From assembly GCF_049354825.1 (NCBI RefSeq), contig NZ_CP186480.1, positions 1,426,001-1,490,000 on the forward strand: a stretch of DNA of 64,000 nucleotides, written 5' to 3'. Source of the DNA: Novosphingobium sp049354825. Its GTDB lineage: Bacteria > Pseudomonadota > Alphaproteobacteria > Sphingomonadales > Sphingomonadaceae. This document shows, one piece after another, positions 32,343 to 42,033 of the stretch. The position numbers and the translations under genes were made by a program. Every line of letters begins with the position of its first letter. Position 1 is the first letter of the stretch. Under the pieces are notes generated by a model. It was not told the DNA's origin. It saw only the letters and a list, made by a program, of their open reading frames with translations, and ran no database searches.

Positions 32343-32392
32343 TGCGAATGCCGGTACCAAAAACCGGTGCCTTACCACTTGGCGACGCCCCA
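32318..32392 (-). tRNA. tRNA-Gln (anticodon TTG)
   Basis: The folded cloverleaf is clear: acceptor TGGGGCG/CGCCCCA, D-stem GCC/GGC, anticodon stem CCGGT/ACCGG with loop TTTTGGT (anticodon TTG, reading CAA), T-stem GCAGG/CCTGC with loop TTCGAAT, discriminator G and an encoded CCA at 32318-32320. It is the integration site of the adjoining element. Confidence 0.97.
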
Positions 32393-32436
32393 GCAGACCG
32401 CGCCCCTATAGCGGCGCGGTCGCGCTTGGGAAGGCC

Positions 32437-33435
32437 TCAAGGGGCCATGCGCGCTTCGCTGGCGTCGGCCAGGATGACGCTGAACAGGCCATCGACGTCG
32501 GTCCAGGTTTCGCGCGGACTCCAGCCGCCGGCCAAAAGCAGCGTGGCGGCGCTGCGGGCATCGAACTTGTGGCTGTTCTCGGTATGGATGCTCTCGCCCG
32601 TCGCCATCGTGAAATCCTTGCCGGCGACCGTGAATGCGATGTCGCGCGCCGCGACCAGGTGCATCTCGATCCGGGCCAGCGTATCATTCCAGCGCGCTTC
32701 GTGGTGCAGCGCGTCGACCGGTATGGTGCCGCCAAGCTCGCGGTTGATGCGGCTTGCAAGGTTGAGGTTGAACGCGCCGGTAGTGCCGGCAGCGTCGTCA
32801 TAAGCGGCGACCAGCACTGCGGGATCCTTGATCCGGTCCATGCCGATCAGCAGCATCGCGTCGTGACCAAGCGTGCCGCGCATCGAGCGCAGCAGGTCGA
32901 CCGCGCTGGGCGGGACCATGTTGCCGATGGTGGAACCGGGAAAGAACCCAAGCTTGGGCAGGTCCGAAACGCCTGGCGGAAGCAGCACCGGGCGGGTAAA
33001 GTCGGCCTCCACCGGCACGACCGCGAGGCCGGGAAAATCGGCCGCCAGCGCCGCTGCCGAGGCGCGCAGGAAATCGCCCGAGATGTCGATCGGCACATAG
33101 GCCGCGGGATCAATGCAGCGCAGCACCAGCGGCGTCTTCATCGAGCTTCCCGAACCGAATTCGACCACCGCGCGGCCGGGCCCGATGGCGCTTCCCATGT
33201 CGGCGCAATGGGCCTCCAGGATGTGGACTTCGGTGCGGGTCGGGTAGTATTCGGGCAATTCTGTTATCGCCTCGAACAGCTGCGAACCGGCTTCGTCATA
33301 GAACCAGCGCGCGGGGATCGCCTTTTGCCGCTGGCCGAGACCGGCGAGGACCTGGGCGCGAAAGGCGATGTCGACCCCGTCTTCGTCGCGGCTGACGAGC
33401 GCCAGGCCCTGGGCGATTCCGGCATCGGCGTTCAT
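32437..33435 (-). CDS. egtD: L-histidine N(alpha)-methyltransferase (ergothioneine biosynthesis)
   Basis: The 332-residue SAM-dependent enzyme trimethylates histidine to hercynine, the first step of ergothioneine synthesis. Visible family motifs are IPARWFYDEAGSQLFEAITELPEYYPTRTE at the N-terminus, the SAM loop VVEFGSGSSMKTPLVL, VPIDISGDFL, LGFFPGSTIGNM and SHKFDARSAATLLLAGGW. Its ATG overlaps the stop of egtB (ATGA), so the two are translationally coupled. The product protects against oxidants and metals. Confidence 0.95.
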   Translation of the reverse strand: MNADAGIAQGLALVSRDEDGVDIAFRAQVLAGLGQRQKAIPARWFYDEAGSQLFEAITELPEYYPTRTEVHILEAHCADMGSAIGPGRAVVEFGSGSSMKTPLVLRCIDPAAYVPIDISGDFLRASAAALAADFPGLAVVPVEADFTRPVLLPPGVSDLPKLGFFPGSTIGNMVPPSAVDLLRSMRGTLGHDAMLLIGMDRIKDPAVLVAAYDDAAGTTGAFNLNLASRINRELGGTIPVDALHHEARWNDTLARIEMHLVAARDIAFTVAGKDFTMATGESIHTENSHKFDARSAATLLLAGGWSPRETWTDVDGLFSVILADASEARMAP

Positions 33436-34679
33436 GTCATGTCCTTGGCAAGCCGCAGGCCGGTGAATTGCCAGCGCTGGTGGGGGTAGAAGAAGTTGCG
33501 ATAGCTGGCCCGGCTGTGCCCGCGCACAGTGGCGCAGCTGGCACCGCGCAGCACGGCCTGGCCCGACATGAACTTGCCGTTGTATTCGCCCACCGCGCCC
33601 TTGGGCGCCTGGAAGCGCGGGTACGGCAAGTAGGCCGAGCGGGTCCATTGCCAGCAGTCCCCGAACAGCCCGGCCGAACCGAGCGGGTGCACGGGCCCGG
33701 CATCGTCAAGCTGGTTGCCGCCCGCCGGATCGCTTCCTTGCGCGGCGACTTCCCATTCGAACTCGGTCGGCAGGCGGGCGCCGGCCCAGGTGGCGAAGGC
33801 GTCCGCTTCGAAAAACGAGATGTGCGTGACCGGCGCGTCAGGCCGCCGCGGCTGCCACCCGGACAGAGTGAACTGCTCGTCACCGCGCCAGTAGAGTGGC
33901 GCCGTGATCGCTTCCGCTTGAACCCAGGCCCAGCCGTCGGCCAGCCACAGCGACGGCGCGGCGTAGCCGCCCTCGGCGACGAACTGCGCCCAGTCGGCGT
34001 TCGACACCAACCGGTCGGACAGCGCGAACGGTTCGAGCAGGACGCGGTGTGCGGGACCTTCGTTGTCGAAGGCAAAGCCGCTGCCCTCATGGCCGACACG
34101 GGCGATGCCGCCGGGATGCTCAGTCCAGCCGGGCGTGGGCACCGGCGCCGAAGCATTGCGATCGTCGGCAGGCTCCGGCCACACCCCATCGCCCAACGGG
34201 TTCTGTGCAAAGGCGTGCTTGATGTCGGTCAGCAGCAATTCCTGGTGCTGCTCCTCGTGCGCGATGCCAAGCGCGATCAGGCCGGCGAGTTCCTCGCGCA
34301 CGAGCAAAGGCTCCATCGCCGCGTCGACGGCATGGCGCCAGTCGGCAATGCGGCCGAGCGCGGGACGCGAAAGCAAGCCGCGCGCGCCGCGGGCGTGGCG
34401 CGGCCCTTCGGCTTCGTAGTAGGAGTTGAACAAGTAGCCGAAACGGTCGTCGAACGGGCGATGGCCCTGCACGTGATCGCGCAGCAGGAAGGTTTCCCAG
34501 AACCAGGTCGTATGCGCCAGGTGCCACTTGGCAGGCGAGGCATCGGGCATCGACTGGATAGTAGCGTCAGCGTCGCTGAGCGGAGCGCCGAGGGCCAGGC
34601 TGCGCGCACGGGTAGCGCGGAAACGCTGCGCAAGGTCCGCTGCCGGGCGCGCGGCAGGCTGCGGTGACGGGCTCCCCAT
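33432..34679 (-). CDS. egtB: Ergothioneine biosynthesis protein EgtB (hercynine sulfoxide synthase)
   Basis: The 415-residue non-haem iron enzyme joins hercynine to a thiol (cysteine or gamma-glutamylcysteine) with oxygen. The N-terminal DinB-like half supplies the iron ligands: His in KWHLAHTTWFWETF (about 53-56) and the HEEQHQE motif at 141-147. The C-terminal half is an FGE-sulfatase fold (PVTHISFFEADAFATWAGARLPTEFEWE, GLFGDCWQWTRSAYLPYP, RGASCATVRGHSRASYRNFFYPHQRWQFTGLRLA). The ATG at 34679 starts MGSPSPQPAA; a longer frame upstream is not conserved in character. No egtA-like ligase or egtE lyase is nearby. Confidence 0.95.
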   Translation of the reverse strand: MGSPSPQPAARPAADLAQRFRATRARSLALGAPLSDADATIQSMPDASPAKWHLAHTTWFWETFLLRDHVQGHRPFDDRFGYLFNSYYEAEGPRHARGARGLLSRPALGRIADWRHAVDAAMEPLLVREELAGLIALGIAHEEQHQELLLTDIKHAFAQNPLGDGVWPEPADDRNASAPVPTPGWTEHPGGIARVGHEGSGFAFDNEGPAHRVLLEPFALSDRLVSNADWAQFVAEGGYAAPSLWLADGWAWVQAEAITAPLYWRGDEQFTLSGWQPRRPDAPVTHISFFEADAFATWAGARLPTEFEWEVAAQGSDPAGGNQLDDAGPVHPLGSAGLFGDCWQWTRSAYLPYPRFQAPKGAVGEYNGKFMSGQAVLRGASCATVRGHSRASYRNFFYPHQRWQFTGLRLAKDMT

Positions 34680-34776
34680 ACGTCCCAAAACGGTGAGCCG
34701 TGCGTTTGTTCCCGTCAAGCCGGGTTGCATGCAGTGCCGCGCGCGCCGACATCGGCGGTCGATCGAGGAAACAATC

Positions 34777-35754
34777 ATGCGCGCACGGCAGGCTTTCATC
34801 GAGACGACGGGCGGACCCGAGGTGATCCGGTGGCGCGACGTCGACCTAGGAGCTCCCGGACCGGGGCAGGTCCTCGTGCGCCAGGAAGCGGTCGGCCTCA
34901 ATTTCATCGACGTTTACCACCGCTCCGGGGTCTATCCGGTCGATCTGCCCGCACCGCTGGGGAGCGAGGGCGCCGGGGTCGTCGAAGCGGTCGGCAGCGG
35001 CACCGAGGGCTTTGCGGTGGGCGACTGCGTCGCAACGATCGGACCGCGGCGCGGCGCCTACGCCAGTGCGCGCATCGTTCCGGCGGATGAGCTGTTCAAG
35101 TTGCCGGACGCGATAGACACGCGCACCGCTGCTGTCGCGATTCTCAAGGGGCTGACAGCGGAAATGCTGGCGGAGCGCGTCGCCCCGGTCGCGGCAGGCG
35201 AATGGGCCCTGGTCCATGCCGCAGCCGGCGGGGTCGGGCAGATCCTGCTGCAATGGCTGAAGGCGCGCGGCGTGCGCGTGATCGCCACCGCCGGCAGCGA
35301 CGAGAAGCTGGAACTGGTCCGCCGACTGGGCGCAGACGCGGCCATCCCCGCCGACGCTGCGGACCTTGGCGACCAGGCCCGCGCCCTGACCGGCGGCGAA
35401 GGCGCGCGGGCCAGCTATGACGGGGTTGGCAAGGTGACCTGGCAGCACTCGCTGCGGGCGACCGGGCGGCGCGGCATCATCGCGAGTTTCGGCAACGCCA
35501 GCGGCCCGGTGACAGGCGTGTCGCTCGGATCGCTGGCGCAGGCCGGGTCGCTGTTCGTCAGCCGCCCGACCTTGTTCGATTACTATCGCGATCCCGCCGA
35601 TCGAACCGCCGGCGCCGACAAGCTGTGGAACATGATCGCCGGCGGCAAGGTCAAGGTCGCGATCGGGCAGACCTATCCGCTCGAGCAGGCGGCACAGGCG
35701 CACCGCGACCTGGAAGCGCGCATGACGAGCGGATCGACCTTGCTGCTGCCCTGA
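34777..35754 (+). CDS. qor: Quinone oxidoreductase (zeta-crystallin type, MDR superfamily)
   Basis: The 325-residue NADPH-dependent enzyme lacks the zinc ligands of alcohol dehydrogenases, as expected for QOR. Motifs in order: GGPEVIRWRDVDLGAPGPGQVLVR, GLNFIDVYHRSGVYPV, PLGSEGAGVVEAVG, KGLTAEML, and the cofactor loop HAAAGGVGQILLQWLKARGVRVIAT. Near the end TYPLEQAAQAHRDLEARMTSGSTLLLP is typical. The ATG at 34777 follows GAGGAAAC. It diverges from egtB across 97 bp and converges with the DAHP synthase gene. Confidence 0.93.
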   Translation: MRARQAFIETTGGPEVIRWRDVDLGAPGPGQVLVRQEAVGLNFIDVYHRSGVYPVDLPAPLGSEGAGVVEAVGSGTEGFAVGDCVATIGPRRGAYASARIVPADELFKLPDAIDTRTAAVAILKGLTAEMLAERVAPVAAGEWALVHAAAGGVGQILLQWLKARGVRVIATAGSDEKLELVRRLGADAAIPADAADLGDQARALTGGEGARASYDGVGKVTWQHSLRATGRRGIIASFGNASGPVTGVSLGSLAQAGSLFVSRPTLFDYYRDPADRTAGADKLWNMIAGGKVKVAIGQTYPLEQAAQAHRDLEARMTSGSTLLLP

Positions 35755-35760
35755 CGGCGG

Positions 35761-37134
35761 TCAGGCCGCGGCCTTGCCGCGGTCCTGCGCCTCCAGGTTG
35801 AGCATCTCCGCCAGCAGGAATGCGAGTTCCAGGCTCTGTGCGGCGTTGAGGCGCGGGTCGCAGTGGGTGTGGTAGCGATCGGCCAACGCGCTGTCCGAAA
35901 TGGCAACGGCACCGCCGACGCACTCGGTCACGTCCTGGCCGGTCATTTCGATATGAATGCCGCCGGCGTGTGTACCCTCGGCGCGGTGGACGGCAAAGAA
36001 GCCGCGCACTTCCCTGAGAATGCGGTCGAAGGGACGGGTCTTGAAGCCGCTCTCGGCCTTGACGACGTTGCCGTGCATCGGATCGCAGCTCCAAACCACC
36101 GGGTGGCCTTCGCGGGTCACCGCCCGGACGAGCGGCGGAAGCCCGGCCTCGACCTTGTCATCCCCGAACCGCGCGATCAGCGTGATCCGTCCGGCCTCGC
36201 GCCCCGGGTTGAGCACGTCGAGCTGGCGCAACAGTTCCTCGGGCTTGAGGCTGGGCCCGCATTTGAAGCCGATCGGGTTGCCGACCCCGCGCAGGAACTC
36301 GACATGGGCGGACCCTTCGAAGCGGGTGCGATCGCCGATCCACAGCATGTGCGCACTGGTATCGTACCAGTCGCCGGTCAACGAATCGCGGCGGGTCATC
36401 ACCTGCTCGTACGGCAGGTGCAGCGCCTCGTGGCTGGTGAAGAAGCTGGTGCCCTGCAACTGTGGCACGGTCGCGGGATCGATCCCGCAGGCCTCCATGA
36501 AATCGAGCGCCTCGCCGATGCGGGTCGAAACCTCGGCAAAGCGGGCAGCCCACGGGCTGCGCCCCATGAAGTCCAGCGTCCATTGGTGCACCTGGCGCAA
36601 GTTGGCGTAACCGCCGTTGGCGAAGGCACGCAAAAGGTTCAACGTCGCCGCCGACTGGCTGTAGGCGCGCATCAGCCGCTCGGGATCGGGGATTCGCGAT
36701 TCCGGCGTGAAGTCGATCCCGTTGATGTTGTCGCCCAGGTAGCTGGGCAGCTCGATGCCGTCCTGGACCTCGACCGGGCTCGACCGCGGCTTGGCGAACT
36801 GACCCGCCATGCGTCCGACCTTCACAACCGGCTGCTTGCTGGCAAAGGTCATCACCACGGCCATCTGCAGCAGCACGCGGAAGGTGTCGCGGATGTTGTT
36901 GGGATGAAATTCGGCGAAGCTCTCGGCGCAGTCGCCGCCCTGGAGCAGGAAGCCCTTGCCGGCGGCGACTTCGGCCAGGTCGCGCTTGAGCGCGCGCGCC
37001 TCGCCGGCGAACACCAGCGGCGGGAAGCTTTCCAGCTGGTGCGTCACCCGGCCCAGCGCGGCGGCGTCGGGATAGCTTGGCAGATGCCGGGCTTCCTTGG
37101 CTTTCCAGCTGTCCGGGGTCCAGTTGCTTGCCAC
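35761..37134 (-). CDS. Class II 3-deoxy-7-phosphoheptulonate (DAHP) synthase
   Basis: The 457-residue plant-type DAHP synthase condenses PEP and erythrose 4-phosphate, the first step of the shikimate pathway. Class II is shown by the opening NWTPDSWKAKEARHLPSYPD and by FLLQGGDCAESFAEFHPNNIRDTFRVLLQM, where the Cys helps bind metal. Also visible are KVGRMAGQFAKPRSSPVE, FFTSHEALHLPYEQ, VWSCDPMHGN and GGIHIEMTGQDVTEC. The start is GTG 37134, with an AAGGAG site upstream; the next residues match the family start. Confidence 0.95.
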   Translation of the reverse strand: MASNWTPDSWKAKEARHLPSYPDAAALGRVTHQLESFPPLVFAGEARALKRDLAEVAAGKGFLLQGGDCAESFAEFHPNNIRDTFRVLLQMAVVMTFASKQPVVKVGRMAGQFAKPRSSPVEVQDGIELPSYLGDNINGIDFTPESRIPDPERLMRAYSQSAATLNLLRAFANGGYANLRQVHQWTLDFMGRSPWAARFAEVSTRIGEALDFMEACGIDPATVPQLQGTSFFTSHEALHLPYEQVMTRRDSLTGDWYDTSAHMLWIGDRTRFEGSAHVEFLRGVGNPIGFKCGPSLKPEELLRQLDVLNPGREAGRITLIARFGDDKVEAGLPPLVRAVTREGHPVVWSCDPMHGNVVKAESGFKTRPFDRILREVRGFFAVHRAEGTHAGGIHIEMTGQDVTECVGGAVAISDSALADRYHTHCDPRLNAAQSLELAFLLAEMLNLEAQDRGKAAA

Positions 37135-37199
37135 GCCGCGCTCCTTGCTTCGCGGCCGCCCATAGCGCCGGGCGGCCCGCGATGCAAAGAAGCGCGCCT

Positions 37200-40136
37200 T
37201 CAGCGGCTGGCAGCGCCGCTTTTGCCCGCCGCCGGCATCACCTGTAGGCGCCAGCTGTCACCCGGCTTGAGGAACCGCGCCGCCAGGGCCTGGATCTGCT
37301 GCGGCGTGACCTGGGTATAGTCGCGCAGCAGCGAACCGACCGCGGCATAGCGGACCGGATCGCGGGTGCCGCCCTCGACCTGGCCCATGAAGAACGCGCT
37401 CGAGGTCGCGGCGCGGTTGAGCAACTGCTTGAGCGGTTCGGTAACGCGGGCCAGTTCGTCGGCACTGGGCGGCTTGGCGGCCAGGTCGGCCGCTATCTCC
37501 TGCGCGGTCTGGTAGAACACCGGCACGCTTTTCGGGTCGATCTGCGCAAGGGCGGTGATCGCGCCGCCCTGCGTCAGTTCGTTCGGCCAGCTCGAGAACA
37601 CTTGCGGCGCATAGGACGCGCCGAGCTTCTCGCGCAGCGAATCGAGCAGGCGGTTGGAGAACACCTGGCTCAGCACCTCGAGGTTGCGCGAAATCCGCGC
37701 GCCCTCACCCGCCGGTCCGACGCCGCCGCCGGTCGGCCAGGCGATCAGCGCCGCGGCTTGCGACGGGTCGCCGTTGTGCGTCAGCGTGACCGGCGTCTGC
37801 GACGGCGCCGGGGCGCCGCTGGCGAACGGCGGTTCGCCCAGCGGCAGCGGACCGCGCGGCGCCAGCGCCCCGAACGAGCGGTTGAGCGCGGCGACCGCAT
37901 CCTCGCGCTTGAAGTCGCCGAACACCTGGACCTCGATCGGGCCGCTGGCCAGGATCGGGGCCCACGCGGCCTTGAAGCCCGCCGGGGTGGCGGCATCGAC
38001 CTGCGCGGGTGTCGGGATCGCGTACCGCGGATCCTTGCCATGCTGGTAGTAGGCCAGGTCGCGGTCGAGCACGCCGCGCGGGCTGGTGCGATAGCCGTCG
38101 TAGGCCAGGTTCAGCGCCGCCTTGGCGCGGTTGACGGGATTGGGGTCCCAGCGCGGCGTCGCGAACTTGGCGGCGAACAGGTACAGCTGGTCGGCCAGGT
38201 CCGCCGGGCGGGTGTCGGCGGAGAAGTTGAAGTCGCCGTCCTCGATCGTGAAATTGAAGCCCATCTTGCGCCCGGTGGAGATCGCGTCGAGCTGCTCCTG
38301 TCCCAGCGAGCCGACCCCCGATCCGACCAGCGCCATGTCGCCGAGGCGGCCATAGACCGCGTCCTGCGGGCGCAGCTCCTGCCAGCCGGCGCCGAAGCGC
38401 ACCTTGACCGTGACGCGGCCCGGCTCGTCGACCTGCGGCCACAGCATCACGCGCACGCCGTTGGCGTAGTTGAGCTGCTCGATCCCGAGCAGGCCGGTCT
38501 GGATCGTCTGCGCCGGCGCGGTGGTCGGCCCGATGGCGGGAAGCGACGCGAACGAAACCGGCTTGGCGCTGACCCGCGCGGTGGCGTCGGCGCGCACCGG
38601 CGCCAGCAGCGCCGCGCGCAGGCTGGCGTCGGTCGCCTCGCCCGCCTGCGGGGTGATGTAGAACGCCCGGATGACCGGCCCGGCGAACAGCGTGCGGGTA
38701 TGCGCCAGCACCGCTTGCGGGGTCATCAGCGGCTTCGAGCGCTGGTAGATCGCCAGCACCGTTTCGGGGTTGGCGACGGTTTCGCGGATATCGACCGCCT
38801 GGACCATGTCGTCGGCCAGCTTGGACCCGGGCTGCAGGCGGCGCTGCTCGACCGAGCTTTCGTAGGCGACGTTGATTTCCGCATATTCGCGGTCGATCTC
38901 GGCCTGGGTCGGCGCGGCGCTGCGCGCGTCGGCGATCACGCCGCGAACGTCCGCCAGCGCCTTCTTCCAGTCCGCGCCCAGCGGCGTTACCTGGACCGAG
39001 GTCATGTCGACCGACCGGCTGAGCTTGTCGCCCGAGACGCTGGCGGTCAGGAACGAGCCGCCGGCGCGGGCCCGCGCTTCGAGCCGGCGGTTGATGATCG
39101 CCTGGGCAATCTGGTCGAGCATCAGGCCCTGGTTGTAGGCGATGTTGTCGGTCACCTGGTTCCACGGCCGGACCACGGCATATGTCAGCGAGCGGGGCAC
39201 TTCGGGTTCGACCAGCACCTTGGTCTCGCCCACCGGGTTGGCGGCGCTGGCGCCGGCCGGCGCGGCGGGAACGCCGAACGAGGGCGCCCTGGCGGCCGGG
39301 CCGGTGCCCTTCCAGTCGGCGAAATACTTGCGGATCGTGGCCGCCAGCACTTCCGGTTCGGCATCGCCGACCGCTACCACAAGCGCGTTCTCGGGCCGGT
39401 ACCAGCGCTCGTAAAAGGCGCGCACGCTGGCCGGGGTCGCCGCCTCGAGCGCCTCGGTCGTGCCGATCGGGGTGCGGTCGGCCAGCGGCTGGCCGGCGAA
39501 GAAGGTGCCGTATTGGGCGTTCTGGATCCGCTCGGCGGTGCCGCCGCGCTCGCGCTTTTCGGACAGGACGATCGGCACGTCGGCCTTGAGGCCCGAGGCC
39601 GACAGCGCCGGCGCTTCGACCATGCCAGAGACCAGCTTCATCGCCTCGTCCAGGGTCGCCGGTGTGGCGCTGGGCAGGTCCAGCTTGAAGGTCGTGCCGG
39701 TGGGCGTCGTTTCGGCATTGGTGTCGCTGCCGAACGTGGCGCCAAGGCGCTGGAACGCCGCGATTGCCTGCCCGTCGCCAAGGTAGCGCGACTGCCGGAA
39801 CACCGCATGCTCCAGCAGGTGGGCATAGCCGCGCTCGCTGTCGCGCTCATACAGCGATCCGGCGTCGATACGGACGCGGATCGAGACCTGGCCTGGCGGC
39901 ACGCCGTTCTTGCGCACAGCGTAGCGTACGCCGTTGGGCAGTTCGCCGAACACCCACTCCGGGTCCTGGGGAATGTCGCTGCCGCGGTAGAGCCACGGCA
40001 CGTCGGCCCCGGTGCCGGCCACCACCGGCGCGGCGGCCACGGACTGCGGGCCGCTTTGCGCCAGGACCGGCGCGGCAACGAACAGGAGGGGAAGCGTAAG
40101 GGCGATGCGCCGGGCGGCGCGGGTAAGCGATGGCAT
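37200..40136 (-). CDS. M16 family zinc metallopeptidase (pitrilysin/insulinase type), secreted
   Basis: The 978-residue protein has a signal peptide (RRIALTLPLLFVAAPVLAQ) and two tandem M16 units. The first holds the inverted zinc motif HLLEH (in ERGYAHLLEHAVFRQS) with the downstream Glu in an ETTP-type segment. The second, structural unit begins near FASLPAIGPTTAPAQ and lacks the motif, as is normal for the family. It probably degrades peptides in the periplasm. The ATG at 40136 begins the signal peptide. Confidence 0.92.
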   Translation of the reverse strand: MPSLTRAARRIALTLPLLFVAAPVLAQSGPQSVAAAPVVAGTGADVPWLYRGSDIPQDPEWVFGELPNGVRYAVRKNGVPPGQVSIRVRIDAGSLYERDSERGYAHLLEHAVFRQSRYLGDGQAIAAFQRLGATFGSDTNAETTPTGTTFKLDLPSATPATLDEAMKLVSGMVEAPALSASGLKADVPIVLSEKRERGGTAERIQNAQYGTFFAGQPLADRTPIGTTEALEAATPASVRAFYERWYRPENALVVAVGDAEPEVLAATIRKYFADWKGTGPAARAPSFGVPAAPAGASAANPVGETKVLVEPEVPRSLTYAVVRPWNQVTDNIAYNQGLMLDQIAQAIINRRLEARARAGGSFLTASVSGDKLSRSVDMTSVQVTPLGADWKKALADVRGVIADARSAAPTQAEIDREYAEINVAYESSVEQRRLQPGSKLADDMVQAVDIRETVANPETVLAIYQRSKPLMTPQAVLAHTRTLFAGPVIRAFYITPQAGEATDASLRAALLAPVRADATARVSAKPVSFASLPAIGPTTAPAQTIQTGLLGIEQLNYANGVRVMLWPQVDEPGRVTVKVRFGAGWQELRPQDAVYGRLGDMALVGSGVGSLGQEQLDAISTGRKMGFNFTIEDGDFNFSADTRPADLADQLYLFAAKFATPRWDPNPVNRAKAALNLAYDGYRTSPRGVLDRDLAYYQHGKDPRYAIPTPAQVDAATPAGFKAAWAPILASGPIEVQVFGDFKREDAVAALNRSFGALAPRGPLPLGEPPFASGAPAPSQTPVTLTHNGDPSQAAALIAWPTGGGVGPAGEGARISRNLEVLSQVFSNRLLDSLREKLGASYAPQVFSSWPNELTQGGAITALAQIDPKSVPVFYQTAQEIAADLAAKPPSADELARVTEPLKQLLNRAATSSAFFMGQVEGGTRDPVRYAAVGSLLRDYTQVTPQQIQALAARFLKPGDSWRLQVMPAAGKSGAASR

Positions 40137-40217
40137 GCCCCCGCTATAGGAAGCGCCGAGGTGAAGGGCCAGTGAATAGGCCGCCCGTCACCCCGGCGCC
40201 GGTATGCGGCAATCCTG

Positions 40218-40730
40218 TCAGGGCTTGGCGGGGGTGGCGGGCGCCGGGGCAGCCTGCTGGGCGCCCTGCTCGGCGGCGGCGGCCCGCATCGCCTCGATCT
40301 CGGCGCGGGTCTTGAACTCCACCAGCTCGACCTGGAAGACGAGGTCGGAATTGGCGGGGATCGGCCCGGCGGCCTGGTCCTTGTAGCCCAGCGCGGCGGG
40401 AATGCAGAAGCGGCTGATGGCGCCGCGCTTCAGCGTCAGCAGGCCCTGGGTGAAGCCGGGGATGACCTCGCTGACGGCGAGCGGCTGCTGCATGCCCTGG
40501 TCGAAGACCTGCCCGGTCGACGCCAGGTAGCCGATGTAGTTGATCAGCACGACGTCGTCGGCCACCGGGCTGGCGCCGCTGCCGGGGCGCAGCGGCTTTA
40601 CGCCGAGCCCGGTCGCGGTCCGGGCCGGGCAAGTGCGCTGCGCGGCCGGGACGACCGGCTGAAGGGGAAGCGGAATGATGTCCGACGGGGTGGCGGCGGC
40701 CGCGAGCGCGGCGAGGATGGCAAGGCTCAT
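40218..40730 (-). CDS. FKBP-type peptidyl-prolyl cis-trans isomerase
   Basis: The 170-residue protein has a short hydrophobic N-terminus (MSLAILAALAAAATP) that may act as an export signal. The FKBP domain covers about 45-145: VLINYIGYLASTGQVFDQ, VIPGFTQGLLTLKRGAISRFCIPAALGYKDQ and PANSDLVFQVELVEF. The C-terminal tail is Ala/Pro/Gln-rich. It catalyses proline isomerisation during folding, probably in the periplasm. The M16 protease gene is downstream on the same strand. Confidence 0.9.
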   Translation of the reverse strand: MSLAILAALAAAATPSDIIPLPLQPVVPAAQRTCPARTATGLGVKPLRPGSGASPVADDVVLINYIGYLASTGQVFDQGMQQPLAVSEVIPGFTQGLLTLKRGAISRFCIPAALGYKDQAAGPIPANSDLVFQVELVEFKTRAEIEAMRAAAAEQGAQQAAPAPATPAKP

Positions 40731-40851
40731 CGCCGCGCCTTAAGCGCGGCGGGCCGCCTACGCCACTGAAATAGCGGCACTTGCCGCCGCCGTGCGATTC
40801 CTTGCCTGCCGTTTGCTTGACCCCGCCCCCGCGGCGCCTACATGGCAAGGC

Positions 40852-41430
40852 ATGTTCATAGAGACCGAGACGACCCCGAACCCGCAGGTGCTCAAGTTCC
40901 TGCCCGGCGAAACCGTGATGGCCGCCGGCACGCGCGAATTCACCAGCCCCGAGGCGGCCGAGGCGAGCCCGCTGGCCGAGATGCTGTTCGCGCTGGGCGA
41001 CGTGTCGGGCGTGCTGTTTGGCCGCGACTTCGTGGCGGTCACCGCCGCGCCGGGCGTTTCTTGGAGCGACCTCAAGCCGCTGGTGGTGTCGGTCCTGCTC
41101 GACCATTTCGTCAGCAAGGCGCCGCTGTTCGCGTCGGGCAGCGCCGATTTCGCCGTTCCCGCCGAAGTCGACGAGGCCGCCTATGACGATGCCGATGCCG
41201 ATCCCGACGTCATCGCCCAGATCAAGGACCTGATCGAGACCCGGGTGCGCCCCGCGGTGGCCAACGACGGCGGCGACATCATCTACAAGGGCTTTCGCGA
41301 AGGCGTCGTCTACCTGGCGATGCAGGGCGCCTGTTCGGGCTGCCCGTCGTCGACCGCCACGCTCAAGCACGGCATCGAGAGCCTGCTCAAGCACTATGTC
41401 CCCGAAGTCGCCGAAGTAAGGGCCGCCTGA
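40852..41430 (+). CDS. Nfu-type iron-sulfur cluster carrier (NifU family)
   Basis: The 192-residue protein has an N-terminal Nfu_N domain (FIETETTPNPQVLKFLPG, VLFGRDFVAVT) and a C-terminal NifU domain with the cluster-binding CxxC in MQGACSGCPSSTATLKHGIE. It delivers 4Fe-4S clusters to target enzymes in the cytosol. It is 2 bp upstream of the RutE-like gene, and the tsaB-rimI pair follows, so these genes probably form one operon. Confidence 0.94.
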   Translation: MFIETETTPNPQVLKFLPGETVMAAGTREFTSPEAAEASPLAEMLFALGDVSGVLFGRDFVAVTAAPGVSWSDLKPLVVSVLLDHFVSKAPLFASGSADFAVPAEVDEAAYDDADADPDVIAQIKDLIETRVRPAVANDGGDIIYKGFREGVVYLAMQGACSGCPSSTATLKHGIESLLKHYVPEVAEVRAA

Positions 41431-41432
41431 CG

Positions 41433-42023
41433 ATGTCCGAACCGCTCAGCGATACCGCGCTCGACCAGCTGTTCCGCACCGCGCGCAGCTATAACGGCTA
41501 CCTCGACAAGCCGGTGTCGGCCGATCAACTCCGCGCCATCTGGGACCTGGTGAAGTTCGGGCCGACCAGCGCCAACGTGCTGCCTTCGCGCATCGTCTGG
41601 TGCGTCAGCGACGCGGCCAAGGCCCGGCTGGCCGCCTGCGCCAGCGATGCCAACAAGCCCAAGATCGAAAGCGCGCCGGTCACCGCCATCATCGCGATGG
41701 ACCTGGAATTTCCCGATCACCTGCCGACGCTGTTCCCCCACGTCGATGCCCGCCCGTGGTTCGCCGACGAGACCGTGCGCCAGACCACCGCGATGCGCAA
41801 TTCGTCGCTCCAGGGCGGCTACTTCATCCTGGCGGCGCGCGCGCTGGGCCTCGACACCGGGCCGATGAGCGGGTTCGACAACGCGGCGGTGGACGCGGCG
41901 TTCTTTGCCGATACCCCGCGGGTGAAGTCCAACTTCATCTCGACGCTGGGTTACGGCGATCCGGCCACGATCTTCGGCCGCCTGCCCCGCCCCGACTTCG
42001 ACCTGTTCAACACCATCGCCTGA
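41433..42023 (+). CDS. rutE: RutE/HadB-like nitroreductase-family flavoprotein
   Basis: The 196-residue FMN enzyme closely follows the RutE pattern: LDQLFRTARSYNGYLDKPVS, LVKFGPTSANVLPSRIVW, FADETVRQTTAMRNSSLQGGYFILAARALGLDTGPMSGFDN and STLGYGDP. In Escherichia coli RutE reduces malonic semialdehyde in pyrimidine catabolism. No other rut gene is in view, so the true substrate here may differ. Confidence 0.88.
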   Translation: MSEPLSDTALDQLFRTARSYNGYLDKPVSADQLRAIWDLVKFGPTSANVLPSRIVWCVSDAAKARLAACASDANKPKIESAPVTAIIAMDLEFPDHLPTLFPHVDARPWFADETVRQTTAMRNSSLQGGYFILAARALGLDTGPMSGFDNAAVDAAFFADTPRVKSNFISTLGYGDPATIFGRLPRPDFDLFNTIA

Positions 42024-42033
42024 CACGCGGGCG